A stretch of DNA of 64,000 nt from an uncultured Spirochaetales bacterium (GCA_949282255.1 CASDPA010000001.1:1-64000), one strand, 5' to 3'. Shown: positions 8,620 through 17,682, numbered from the stretch's first letter. Notes: generated by a model not told the origin, from the sequence alone. Made by a program: numbers and translations.

Positions 8620-9870
8620 ATGAACGTTCTCATACTCGGCTCTGGCGGAAGGGAATGTGCGATTTCAAGCCGTCTTTCAAAAAGCCCTGAAATCGACAAG
8701 CTGTATGTGCTGCCTGGAAACGGAGGCATAAAAAAATACGCCACATGCATCCCGGGCTCGGTCACGGATATCGGATGTGTGAAAAAGGCTGTCGAAGATT
8801 ATGCTATAGACTACTGCGTGGTCACCCCGGACGATCCACTTGCAATCGGCATGGTGGATGCTCTTTCCATCCCCTGCTTTGGGCCCAAGCAAGCTGCGGC
8901 GAGAATTGAATCGAGCAAAGCCTTTGCAAAGGAATTGATGAAGAAATATTCGATTCCGACTGCTGAATATGAAGTGTTCTCCTCTTATGAGGAGGCTCTA
9001 AACTATGTGAAGTGTAGCACATTTCCTGTTGTCATCAAGGCCGACGGGCTTGCCCTCGGCAAAGGCGTCGTGATTGCCGAAACGATCGAGGAAGCGAAAA
9101 ATGCCCTTAAAGAGATGATGCTCGACAAGAAATTCGGACAAAGCGGGTGCAGGGTGGTGATCGAGGAGTTTTTGGAAGGGCCGGAAGTGACGGTGCTTGC
9201 ATTCACCGATGGAAAGACTATAAAGCCTATGATCTCCAGCATGGATCATAAAAGAGCATATGACGGAGATAAAGGACCCAATACGGGCGGCATGGGTTGC
9301 ATAGCGCCAAACCCCTGCTACACCAAGGATATTGAGAAAGAGGCCATGGATAAGATAATCCTGCCGACAATCAAAGCGCTTGAGGATGAGGGATGTCCTT
9401 TTTCAGGATGCCTATACTTCGGGCTCATGGTCACAAAGGACGGCGTCAAGGTGATCGAATACAATTCCCGTTTCGGAGATCCCGAGGCACAGACGGTGCT
9501 TCCTCTTTTAAAAAGCGATCTGTTTGAAATCATGAAAGCCTGCACATACGGATATCTCGATAAAACAGAAATAAAGTGGAGCGAAGGCTCATCCTGCTCG
9601 GTGGTGCTTGCATCTTCCGGCTACCCCGGAAGCTATGAGAAGGGAAAGGAGATAACCATACCCGAAAATCTCGATGCTGAGGTATTCATTGCCGGGGCAG
9701 AGGAAAAGGATGGCAGGCTTTTCACATCTTCAGGAAGAGTGGTTAATGTAACTGCAACTGGAAAGGATCTCAAAGAGGCTGTTGAGAAAGCTTACAAGGC
9801 TTCAGAAATGATTTTTTTCGAAGGAAAGACGATGAGAAAGGATATAGGCAAAAAAGCTCTGGAGGCATAG
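8620..9870 (+). CDS. purD: Phosphoribosylamine-glycine ligase (GAR synthetase)
   Basis: ATP-grasp enzyme joining glycine to phosphoribosylamine. The 416 residues start MNVLILGSGGRECAIS, have VTPDDPLAIGMVD, the ATP-grasp lysines in VVIKADGLALGKGV, NTGGMGCIAPNP and the metal-binding EYNSRFGDPEAQ. A strong GGAGGAG site precedes the ATG, with nine bases after the previous stop. The stop TAG is directly followed by the purL start. Confidence 0.95.
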   Translation: MNVLILGSGGRECAISSRLSKSPEIDKLYVLPGNGGIKKYATCIPGSVTDIGCVKKAVEDYAIDYCVVTPDDPLAIGMVDALSIPCFGPKQAAARIESSKAFAKELMKKYSIPTAEYEVFSSYEEALNYVKCSTFPVVIKADGLALGKGVVIAETIEEAKNALKEMMLDKKFGQSGCRVVIEEFLEGPEVTVLAFTDGKTIKPMISSMDHKRAYDGDKGPNTGGMGCIAPNPCYTKDIEKEAMDKIILPTIKALEDEGCPFSGCLYFGLMVTKDGVKVIEYNSRFGDPEAQTVLPLLKSDLFEIMKACTYGYLDKTEIKWSEGSSCSVVLASSGYPGSYEKGKEITIPENLDAEVFIAGAEEKDGRLFTSSGRVVNVTATGKDLKEAVEKAYKASEMIFFEGKTMRKDIGKKALEA

Positions 9871-12800
9871 ATGGTCCATAGGATTTACGTAGAAAAAAAG
9901 CCCGGATTCAGAGAGGAGGCAAAAGCGCTTGAAAAAGATATCCGCCAATCGCTCGGAATCGGTCTTAAAGAGCTGAGAATAATAAACAGATACGATGTCG
10001 AAGGCATTGATGCAGGTTTATTGGAAAAAGCGGTAAAGCAGGTTTTTTCCGAACCGCAGGTTGACGATGTTCTTACAGAACTTCCAATTGCCGATCATGT
10101 ATTTTGTGTCTCATACCTTCCCGGGCAGTTCGATCAGAGGGCGGAAAGCGCCAAGGAATGCATAAGCTTCATAAGTCCTGAAACCTCATGCAGCGTAAAA
10201 AGCGGAAAGGTATACCTTGTCTCAGGTATTGATGAAGAGAGCCTGATGAGAATCAAGAAATACCTGATAAACCCTGTCGAGGCAAAGGAGACAGGACTTG
10301 GAGAACTCGATACGCTCGAAACCAGCTACGAGGCCCCGAAGATGGTAGAGACGCTCGAAGGCTTCCTTTTGCTTGATGAAGAAGATCTCAGAACCGTCCT
10401 TGAAAAATACGCCCTTGCAATGGATGCGGAAGACCTCAAGGTTTTCCAAGAGCATTTCAAGAGCATAGGAAGAAATCCGACAATCACAGAGCTCAGGGTA
10501 TGCGACACCTACTGGTCGGACCATTGCAGGCACACAACATTCCTTACCGAGCTTGAAAGTGTCGTATCAGAGGATGAGGAAGCTGATGAGATGTTCGCCA
10601 GATACCTTTTGATGAGAAAGGAGCTCGGGATAAAGAAGCCGGTATGCCTCATGGATATCGCAACCATCGGGGCCAAATATCTCAAGAGCATTGGCCTGGC
10701 TGATAAAATCGACCAGTCGGAGGAGATAAACGCATGCTCCATCAACATAGATGCAAAAATCGACGGTAAGTCCGTCCCCTACCTTCTGATGTTCAAGAAC
10801 GAGACGCACAACCATCCGACCGAGATAGAGCCCTTCGGTGGAGCCGCCACATGCATCGGAGGTGCGATCAGGGATCCACTTTCAGGGAGGGCCTATGTTT
10901 ATCAGGCAATGAGAATAACAGGCTCCGGCGATGTCACGATGCCATTTGAAAAGACACTGGAAGGCAAACTGCCCCAGAAGAAGATAGGCATAACATCCGC
11001 ACAAGGAAATTCGAGCTACGGCAACCAGATCGGACTTGCTACCGGGCTTGTGGATGAAATATATCATCCAGGATATGTTGCAAAGCATATGGAGCTCGGA
11101 GCGGTTGTAGCTGCTGTGAAGAAGGAAAACGTCGTACGCAGATCCCCTATTCCTGGAGACCTTGTGATACTTCTAGGAGGAAGGACCGGAAGAGATGGCA
11201 TCGGAGGGGCTACGGGATCCTCAAAAAGCCATAAGAAAAGCTCAATAGAAACCTGTTCTGCAGAAGTGCAGAAAGGAAACGCAACAGAGGAAAGAAAGCT
11301 CCAGAGGCTTTTCAGAAATCCTGAAGCTGCCCGCATGATCAAAAGGTGCAACGACTTCGGAGCAGGAGGAGTTGCAGTTGCGATCGGGGAGCTTGCAGAC
11401 GGGCTTGAGATCGACCTGGATCTCATACCCAAGAAATACCAGGGACTGGATGGAACGGAAATCGCAATCTCTGAAAGCCAGGAGAGGATGGCCATAGTCA
11501 TTGATGAAAAAAACGAGCAGGAATTCTTGAAGCTTGCTGAGACTGAGAACCTCGAAGCGACCAAGGTTGCCAAGGTCACCGAAGATCCGGTGCTCAAGAT
11601 GAATTGGATGGGCAAGACCATAGTCTCCCTATCCAGAGAGTTTTTGAATACAAACGGAGCTTCTAGGAAGGCAAAGGCGCTTATTGGAAAGAAAAAGGAA
11701 ATGAAAGTGGAGAAGATGAGCTTGGAAGAAAAGCTATCAAGCCTTGCCTTCACATCCCGGCAGGGGCTTTCCGAACGCTTCGACTCCACAATCGGAGCTG
11801 CAACTGTGCTGATGCCTTTCGGAGGCATCCACCAGAAAACACCATCAGGCGCCATGTGCGCTCTTATTCCCACCGATGAAGGCTCCTGCAGCACCGCATC
11901 GATCTTCTCTTACGGTTTTGAGCCATACAAAACCGACGCCGATCCTTTTACCGGCTCGTATGAGGCGGTGATAAACTCCATCTGCAAGATAATCGCCGCC
12001 GGTGGAAGCAGGAAGGGCTGCTATCTGAGCCTGCAGGAATTCTTTGCAAAAACAGGAAACGATGAAAGGAGGTGGGGTGCGCCGCTTGCCGCCCTTCTAG
12101 GCGCTCTCAAGGCGCAGCTTGATACGAAGTGCCCAGCAATCGGAGGAAAGGACAGCATGTCCGGCAGCTTCGAAGAGCTTAATGTGCCGAACACCCTCGT
12201 ATCCTTTGCAATAAACACCGCGGATATCGGCAGCATAAAGTCGCCGGAGTTCAAGAGCACCTCTTCCTTCATATATCTTATCGACAAGAAAGCAGAAGAG
12301 GAAATGTGCACCTATCTCGACAGGGCAGAAGGCATCATCAGCCAGGACTGCGTAATCTCCTCGTCCACCGTTGATAAGAAGGATATCGATGTCACGCTCT
12401 TAAAACTCTCGTTCGGCAACATGATCGGGCTGGATACTTTAAAAGAGAATCAAGAAGCAAGTGCATGGGCATTCATCGTTGAAAGCAGCAAACCTATTTT
12501 GGGCTTGAATCTTATTGCAAAAACAAAAGAGGAGAAAAAATTCAACTCAAAACCTCTTGAGCATCTCCTTGCGTATTACGAAAGCGGACTGGAAAGGATT
12601 TATCCTCTGAAAGCGGAGAATAAGGGCGGAGTGAAAACCATAACTTCCATAAAACCGGCAATAATGGCCAGCTCAAGAGTAAAGAAGGCAAAACCAAAGG
12701 TTCTCATTCCAGTCTTTCCCGGTACAAACTGCGAGTACGATTCAAAGCGTGCATGGAAGGATGCCGGCGCGGATCCTATGGTTTATGTGATCAACAACCT

Positions 12801-13488
12801 TGATTCCGAAAACCTAAGAAAAAGCATTGAAGGATTTAGGAAGGAACTCTCTTCTTCAAACATACTATTTATTCCCGGAGGCTTTTCAGGAGCGGACGAA
12901 CCGGACGGATCGGGAAAATTCATCACGGCCTTTTTAAGAAACGGGGATATCATGGAAGAGATCGATAATCTGTTGAAAAATCGCGACGGGCTCATAGGCG
13001 GGATATGCAACGGCTTCCAGGCCCTCATAAAACTCGGACTTGTGCCTTTCGGCGAATTCATGGATGCCGGACCTTCCAGTCCCACCCTTACGTTCAACAC
13101 GATAGCACGCCATGTGTCGCGCCTGGTGCCGACGCGTATCTCCTCAACAATATCACCCTGGCTCAGCTGCTATGAGCCTGGAGAAGTGCAGATGGTCCCT
13201 ATAAGCCACGGAGAAGGAAGGTTCATTGCCACCCCGGCCCTACTTGAGGAGCTTATCAGAAATAATCAGATTGCGACGCAATATGTGGATTTGGACGGAA
13301 ATGCGACCATGGACGGACTTTATAATGTGAACGGGTCTGTCATGGCGGTTGAAGGCATCACAAGCCCCGACGGGAAAGTATTCGGCCGCATGGGGCATAT
13401 CGAGCGATGCAGAAACGGGCTATACAAGAACGTATCATCTTCTTCAGGAATAAAATTCTTCAAGGGAGCTGTAAACTATTTCTCATGA
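9871..13488 (+). CDS. purL: FGAM synthase, long form with glutaminase domain
   Basis: Phosphoribosylformylglycinamidine synthase: FGAR plus glutamine and ATP to FGAM. The 1205-residue chain combines PurS-like, two PurL halves and PurQ. The first AIRS-type half carries DHCRHTTF and ETHNHPTEIEPFGGA, with GGRTGRDGIGGA after it; the second half has the GGKDSMSG segment. The C-terminal glutamine amidotransferase has FIPGGFSGAD, nucleophile Cys1046 in GICNGFQAL and SHGEGRF. It is shorter and differently arranged than the proteobacterial 1290-residue PurL and fits the clostridial type. The ATG directly abuts the purD stop, so translation probably depends on coupling. It ends two bases before the convergent MlrC-family gene, with no terminator between them. 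Confidence 0.95.
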   Translation: MVHRIYVEKKPGFREEAKALEKDIRQSLGIGLKELRIINRYDVEGIDAGLLEKAVKQVFSEPQVDDVLTELPIADHVFCVSYLPGQFDQRAESAKECISFISPETSCSVKSGKVYLVSGIDEESLMRIKKYLINPVEAKETGLGELDTLETSYEAPKMVETLEGFLLLDEEDLRTVLEKYALAMDAEDLKVFQEHFKSIGRNPTITELRVCDTYWSDHCRHTTFLTELESVVSEDEEADEMFARYLLMRKELGIKKPVCLMDIATIGAKYLKSIGLADKIDQSEEINACSINIDAKIDGKSVPYLLMFKNETHNHPTEIEPFGGAATCIGGAIRDPLSGRAYVYQAMRITGSGDVTMPFEKTLEGKLPQKKIGITSAQGNSSYGNQIGLATGLVDEIYHPGYVAKHMELGAVVAAVKKENVVRRSPIPGDLVILLGGRTGRDGIGGATGSSKSHKKSSIETCSAEVQKGNATEERKLQRLFRNPEAARMIKRCNDFGAGGVAVAIGELADGLEIDLDLIPKKYQGLDGTEIAISESQERMAIVIDEKNEQEFLKLAETENLEATKVAKVTEDPVLKMNWMGKTIVSLSREFLNTNGASRKAKALIGKKKEMKVEKMSLEEKLSSLAFTSRQGLSERFDSTIGAATVLMPFGGIHQKTPSGAMCALIPTDEGSCSTASIFSYGFEPYKTDADPFTGSYEAVINSICKIIAAGGSRKGCYLSLQEFFAKTGNDERRWGAPLAALLGALKAQLDTKCPAIGGKDSMSGSFEELNVPNTLVSFAINTADIGSIKSPEFKSTSSFIYLIDKKAEEEMCTYLDRAEGIISQDCVISSSTVDKKDIDVTLLKLSFGNMIGLDTLKENQEASAWAFIVESSKPILGLNLIAKTKEEKKFNSKPLEHLLAYYESGLERIYPLKAENKGGVKTITSIKPAIMASSRVKKAKPKVLIPVFPGTNCEYDSKRAWKDAGADPMVYVINNLDSENLRKSIEGFRKELSSSNILFIPGGFSGADEPDGSGKFITAFLRNGDIMEEIDNLLKNRDGLIGGICNGFQALIKLGLVPFGEFMDAGPSSPTLTFNTIARHVSRLVPTRISSTISPWLSCYEPGEVQMVPISHGEGRFIATPALLEELIRNNQIATQYVDLDGNATMDGLYNVNGSVMAVEGITSPDGKVFGRMGHIERCRNGLYKNVSSSSGIKFFKGAVNYFS

Positions 13489-13489
13489 A

Positions 13490-14971
13490 TCAACGGGAAA
13501 ATAGGATCGACGGCTTGAAAGTGCAATCTCCGTCCAGGGGAAATATAGGCCGTGGAAGGTTTTTGTAGCTCAGGCGTGAAAACACCTCGTTGCTGCTGCC
13601 ATCGGTAAGCGCCATCAAAGATCTTTTTGCTATGGCGCGTATTTCCGGCTCAAGATAGCCGAGTTTGACAATGCACACCTTGAGAAAAGAAGGATCCACC
13701 CCGAGGGCTTCCATCATCTTGGGATCGTAGCAGCCGACATGGCGGTCGGTTACCACCACATCAATGCCTCCGATATCCAGAAGCGCCAGGGATACACCTG
13801 AAAATCCAGGCAAATCCCTTTTAACGGAAATAACTCTTGCCTTCGCTTTTATCGGAGTGCTGGTCTTCTTATCAAAACCGGCACCCAGCGAAACATCCAA
13901 GATATTCCCCTCACCTTTCTCAATCGCCTCAAGAACCACATGAGGATCGTATATCGCCTGATAGCATAGCGGAGGATCGAGGCTGCATAGCTCTTTATCC
14001 TTCAAAATCAGTTTCAGAAAATTCGTGACATCCTGGCTGGAGCCGGCCGTAGGATTATCTCCGCTGTCGGAGATGATAACAGGATACACACCACATTTGA
14101 TGCTCTCCTTAGCCTTTTCAAGGCATTCTGCAGGCTCGTATGTCTCACTATAAAACCTGAAATTGTCCCTATTTGACCAAAAGTCTTCTGCCAAGCGAAT
14201 GGCAAGAGCCTCAGCATGAGACTTTCCGGATGCGACAACAAGAGCCGTCACCCCGTTATCGCCGGAATCGGCCCAGGGAAATCCTAGAAAATAAGAGGCT
14301 GCGATAACACTCTTTTCCTCCATTTCCAGACACTTAAGTTTTTTTACAAGGCTTTTCATGGGTTCCGTATTGGTCTCGGATTGTTCGCCCGCAATGAGCA
14401 TCGGGATGCGGACCGCCGCCATATGGAGCTTTTCTCCGTTCATTGCCCTCAGCGTTATTTTAGCAGCGATGCATCCTGTTTCGTATTCGTCCGTGTGGGG
14501 CGCGCATTTGTATCCGATAAAACCATCAGCATATTCCAGCATGCCTGCAGTGACCGTCGCATGCATGTCCAGCGAACAGATTATTGGAATATCAGGACAG
14601 AGCGATCTTATTCTTGAAAGAAGGTCGCTTTCGCTTTTTCCTATCCCCTTCACTCTCATCGACCCATGAAGGGCCAGGCAGACAGCGTCGATGGGAAAAC
14701 TTTTCTCGAGAGCGGAAACAAGCTCATCACGCAAGACGGTATAGCATTGCTTGTCCCATTCCCCATTTGGAACCGCTCTGGCAAAAAGAGATGGAATAAC
14801 CTCGATACCGGCTTTTTCAAATGTCTTAATGATCCCGGTGATGGAATCATCATTATTCGAGCAAAGAAGATCCTTACCCCGCAATACATGAATATCATCC
14901 ATATTTGTTGTAATCGGATTGAACGTATCAGACTCGTGATGAAGACCACCGACAAAAACTCTTTTTCCCAT
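13490..14971 (-). CDS. M81 family metallopeptidase (MlrC/microcystinase C-like)
   Basis: A 493-residue member of the MlrC family, named for a zinc enzyme that cleaves linear microcystin in Sphingomonas; most members have unknown substrates. The N-terminal domain begins GGLHHESDTFNP, with ALHGSMRVKG, SLDMHATVT and YKCAPHTDEYETG, where the metal-binding Asp and His residues lie; the C-terminal domain has SDSGDNPTAGSSQD. Hydrolysis of small modified peptides or amides is plausible. No ribosome binding site precedes the ATG; TATCAT lies six bases ahead, as at other leaderless starts here. It lies only 39 bases after the phosphoribosyltransferase gene on the same strand and could be cotranscribed with that island. 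Confidence 0.8.
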   Translation of the reverse strand: MGKRVFVGGLHHESDTFNPITTNMDDIHVLRGKDLLCSNNDDSITGIIKTFEKAGIEVIPSLFARAVPNGEWDKQCYTVLRDELVSALEKSFPIDAVCLALHGSMRVKGIGKSESDLLSRIRSLCPDIPIICSLDMHATVTAGMLEYADGFIGYKCAPHTDEYETGCIAAKITLRAMNGEKLHMAAVRIPMLIAGEQSETNTEPMKSLVKKLKCLEMEEKSVIAASYFLGFPWADSGDNGVTALVVASGKSHAEALAIRLAEDFWSNRDNFRFYSETYEPAECLEKAKESIKCGVYPVIISDSGDNPTAGSSQDVTNFLKLILKDKELCSLDPPLCYQAIYDPHVVLEAIEKGEGNILDVSLGAGFDKKTSTPIKAKARVISVKRDLPGFSGVSLALLDIGGIDVVVTDRHVGCYDPKMMEALGVDPSFLKVCIVKLGYLEPEIRAIAKRSLMALTDGSSNEVFSRLSYKNLPRPIFPLDGDCTFKPSILFSR

Positions 14972-14977
14972 GATGAA

Positions 14978-15006
14978 ATGATACCAATAAGCAGATTATT
15001 ATAAAA
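14978..15006 (-). promoter_or_regulatory. Possible leaderless promoter of the MlrC-family gene
   Basis: TATCAT (14978-14983, reverse strand) ends six bases before the start codon. With 17 bases of spacing the -35 would be TTTTAT (15001-15006), which is poor. No Shine-Dalgarno sequence is present. Confidence 0.35.
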
Positions 15007-15010
15007 CAGG

Positions 15011-15583
15011 TCAAAAGCTTTCCAAAGAAAAGGAATCGTCATCATCAAAATCAAGTATTTCCCGATTCATACGACTAAACAATGAACTTACAGCAGCAAC
15101 ATATGCTTCTTTACATTTTCCATAAAAAGGCAGCATTGTCTTTGAATTGAAATTGAGATAATTATTATTTGCAAACTCATAAATATAGGAATCATTTTTC
15201 CAATAACTACAGGAAAACTGATTGATTCCCAACTCAAAAATAAATACTTCCTCAGCTCCCTTGGATTTAAGCACATCCACACATTCCATCAGAGTTGCAC
15301 CCGTAGTGATGATATCATCTATTAAAATGATGTTTTGACCAGAAAGATCTCCGTCATAAGCATAAGCTCCCTTCACATTCTTTCTGCGATCTTCTTCTGA
15401 ATAGAATTTATTATCAGAATATTTTTTTATGCATTTGAAATTCATACTCAAATCATTTAGTTCGAGACTGTTGCAAACAGATGGGGTGATACTCTCAAAT
15501 TTATTTTTTTTACCAGGCTTGTCAGGAACATTAGTAAATCCATGTATTTCAAATCCGGATTTTACAATAAAGTCTTTGACCAT
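15011..15583 (-). CDS. ComF-like phosphoribosyltransferase of the DprA island
   Basis: A 190-residue type I phosphoribosyltransferase. The PRPP-binding signature NIILIDDIITTGATL is clear, with the flexible-loop region KNVKGAYAY ahead of it and TNVPDKPG where the N-terminal strand of ComF-like enzymes ends. The canonical zinc-ribbon start of ComF is missing. In the same frame homologous-looking sequence continues upstream of the ATG (CGKFDFFFSNLFTEM), where it overlaps the next gene in another frame, so the domain start is probably lost or reached by a frameshift. The C-terminus is acidic (DFDDDDS). Base composition looks AT-richer than the pur genes. Substrate unknown; neighbours suggest nucleotide or DNA-linked chemistry, possibly defence. 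Confidence 0.75.
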   Translation of the reverse strand: MVKDFIVKSGFEIHGFTNVPDKPGKKNKFESITPSVCNSLELNDLSMNFKCIKKYSDNKFYSEEDRRKNVKGAYAYDGDLSGQNIILIDDIITTGATLMECVDVLKSKGAEEVFIFELGINQFSCSYWKNDSYIYEFANNNYLNFNSKTMLPFYGKCKEAYVAAVSSLFSRMNREILDFDDDDSFSLESF

Positions 15584-16248
15584 CTCTGTAAAAAGATTTG
15601 AAAAGAAAAAATCAAACTTCCCACATAGCTGGCTGCTTTCTTATTAACGTATAAAGAGCGCGAATATACGTCTATTATGTGCATATAATGGTTAGATCCA
15701 TAGTATCTTCCGGCAGCAACAACAGAGACTGAATATCCATCATGGGAGTATATGCTTTGTATAACTCTGCCTTTCGGATTATCTTTTGTTTCAATAGACT
15801 GTTCCCCAATGAAAAGGGCAACCTTGTCGGCGAGAATCCTATTCAATTCCGAAAGAGACCTGCAGATTACATCTGAACAGAAACCGGCTTCTCTTTCATA
15901 TGACAAATAGCATGTATCTTTTATATGAACAGAAAAGCAAGTATATGACCGGGTGTTTTTCAAGAATTCAAAATCATCTGAGACATACGCAGTCAAATTA
16001 TATAGCAATCCGGTTTTCTCCAATACGGTCTTATGAAGCTTAACATTTGGATATTGGAACTCCCACGGTATGAATTCAACATTGCCGCATCCATATAGAT
16101 CTTCATATATTTCCTTTTTCCTTGTGATGACAAAACACTTGTATTTTTTTGCAAATTCAGAAATCAGGCTAATTTCAGAAAGATTTTTTCCTTTGGAGAA
16201 AAATGAATCGAGATAGAAAACAAATACTCCAATATGGTCAGGATTCAT
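15562..16248 (-). CDS. Rossmann/HAD-like protein of the DprA island
   Basis: About 228 residues starting MNPDHIGVFVFYLDSF. The start at 16248 overlaps the last 11 bases of the DprA gene and has AAGGAAG some 12 bases ahead; the longer frame from 16332 lies wholly inside DprA. The order of elements, a hydrophobic strand with Asp, then CFVITRKKE, AYVSDDFEFLKNT and a final SDVICRSLSELNRIL, resembles a HAD-type fold, but a full DxD motif is not visible, so catalysis is doubtful. The last 20 or so residues are hydrophobic and lie where the other frame encodes phosphoribosyltransferase-like sequence. It may be the first half of a frameshifted HAD-phosphoribosyltransferase fusion. Fold assignment is inference. 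Confidence 0.55.
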   Translation of the reverse strand: MNPDHIGVFVFYLDSFFSKGKNLSEISLISEFAKKYKCFVITRKKEIYEDLYGCGNVEFIPWEFQYPNVKLHKTVLEKTGLLYNLTAYVSDDFEFLKNTRSYTCFSVHIKDTCYLSYEREAGFCSDVICRSLSELNRILADKVALFIGEQSIETKDNPKGRVIQSIYSHDGYSVSVVAAGRYYGSNHYMHIIDVYSRSLYVNKKAASYVGSLIFSFQIFLQRWSKTLL

Positions 16249-17470
16249 TGCCACAGTATTCTTCCTTTTCAGCCACAACGATATCATCCATGCCAGGATC
16301 TTCCAACAAACCAGGGATCTCCGGTTCCACAATCTTTTTATATACGTTCTTCTCTGAGAGCTTTTCTATTATTTCCTTTGGTGTCCTAACAGCATAAGCT
16401 CCCTTCTGGATATATTTTTTAGGCCAGAGCAATGTCGGCTTATTCACAACATTCTGAGGAATAAGGACCACCCTGCCCTGTTTCAGGGCGAATGTCGCCT
16501 GCTTGAGGGCTCCTGATGTCTCTCCCGCCTCCATGATCACGGTAGCTAGAGATATGCCGCTCATAACTCCATTTCTTAAAGGGAAAAACCATCTCTCGGT
16601 TTTCATCGAAGGCGGAAATTGGGAAATAACCAGCCCCTTTTTCTCGATTTCAAGCTGAACTTCCTTATTTTCATTTGGATAATACTGATTGAGATTCGTT
16701 CCTATCACCGCAATTGTATTGAAATTATTATCCAATGCAGTCCTATGTGCTGTAACATCTATGCCTTTCGCTAGTCCGGATACGATGATTATCCCATTCT
16801 TTCCCAAGGTCAAAGCAACACGTTCAGTGTTTTCTTTTGCTTCTTGGGAAGCTTCCCTGCTGCCGACAAGCGCAACAGTACGTCCATCATAAAGCAACGA
16901 CTTGTTGCCTCTGAGATAGAGGAACCTTGGGGCCTCTTCTGTTGCCGCCAAAAGCTTCGGATAATCCGAACCGTTGATCTTGATTATCTCATCATCCGCT
17001 TTCAGCTTCTCAAATTGTACTTTTGCATAAGAATAAGAAGAAGATAGCTTCTCATAGGTAATATTAAAGAAAGATGTCCATGCATCTAAATTGGAAGGTA
17101 TAGGATCTGATATATCGTGTTTTTTTGAAAACTCCTCAAACTCAGGAACAAGTTTCTTCTCTGCAATACCAAGCGCATGCATGAGGGAAGCAAAATTAAG
17201 GGCTTCATGTTTTGTCGGAGTATCGATTATAAACATCTTTTTATCCTCGCTTACATAATCAATCGCATCTTCCGTAAAAATTGCCAATTCTTCTTTTCTC
17301 CGTTTCAATTCATCAATATGGAAAACCGTTCCAGAAGAGTTTTTTTTCAGAGGTGTGATCTTGCCGTTCTGTATCAGCTTGTTAAGCCTCTGAACAGTTA
17401 TGCCAAGATATTCAGCAGCTTCTTTTGAAAACAAAAGCTGGGAAGCCAAACCAGATTCATCGTGATTCAT
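16238..17470 (-). CDS. DprA/Smf-like protein with N-terminal HTH, putative defence protein
   Basis: A 410-residue protein. Residues about 13-62 form an excisionase/MerR-type helix-turn-helix (SKEAAEYLGITVQRLNKLIQNGKI). Residues 63-160 are unassigned. Residues about 164-375 are a DprA Rossmann domain with FLYLRGN, VALVGSRE, SGLAKGID (231-238), NQYYPNEN, FFPLRNGVMSGIS and the late TSGALKQATFALKQGR. Housekeeping DprA protects incoming single-stranded DNA and loads RecA; this form differs by its added HTH and unassigned middle region and by standing with a HAD-like and a phosphoribosyltransferase gene, not with topA or rnhB. It has no ribosome binding site; TTGACA and TACCAT place a transcript start close to the ATG. 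Likely horizontally acquired. Confidence 0.8.
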   Translation of the reverse strand: MNHDESGLASQLLFSKEAAEYLGITVQRLNKLIQNGKITPLKKNSSGTVFHIDELKRRKEELAIFTEDAIDYVSEDKKMFIIDTPTKHEALNFASLMHALGIAEKKLVPEFEEFSKKHDISDPIPSNLDAWTSFFNITYEKLSSSYSYAKVQFEKLKADDEIIKINGSDYPKLLAATEEAPRFLYLRGNKSLLYDGRTVALVGSREASQEAKENTERVALTLGKNGIIIVSGLAKGIDVTAHRTALDNNFNTIAVIGTNLNQYYPNENKEVQLEIEKKGLVISQFPPSMKTERWFFPLRNGVMSGISLATVIMEAGETSGALKQATFALKQGRVVLIPQNVVNKPTLLWPKKYIQKGAYAVRTPKEIIEKLSEKNVYKKIVEPEIPGLLEDPGMDDIVVAEKEEYCGNES

Positions 17471-17476
17471 GAGTAA

Positions 17477-17506
17477 ATGGTAATGTCAAGGGTTTAATAT
17501 TGTCAA
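17477..17506 (-). promoter_or_regulatory. Promoter of the DprA island, leaderless type
   Basis: On the reverse strand TTGACA (17501-17506), an 18-base spacer and TACCAT (17477-17482) end six bases before the DprA start codon. No Shine-Dalgarno sequence lies between, so the mRNA would begin at or next to the ATG. Confidence 0.55.
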
Positions 17507-17523
17507 CTCTTATAATTCAGACG

Positions 17524-17602
17524 CTGGAACAAGTACAAAAAAATAAGGGACATCCTCTAATTTTATTCATGGGGTAGTATGGTGAAATGGATGTCCCTTA
17601 TT
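17524..17602. repeat. CTGGAACAAGTACAA motif with perfect 14-bp inverted repeat
   Basis: AATAAGGGACATCC (17542-17555) and its exact complement (17589-17602) flank a 33-base loop. On the reverse strand the right arm runs into a T-rich stretch, so it might end transcription of the metal ATPase. Immediately to the left is the 15-base motif that also occurs at 4-18. The shared layout suggests a small repeated element at the edge of the DprA island. Confidence 0.5.
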
Positions 17603-17682
17603 GATTTATGTTTTAATGCTATCACCTGATAAAAATTTAATGGTGAAGATTATGTGTTGATTGTTTGTAAAACGCACATATG

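Noticed and set aside
11064-11894. A 276-residue reverse frame inside purL
   Set aside because: Antisense shadow with low-complexity Ser/Phe/Ala composition; purL is unmistakable.
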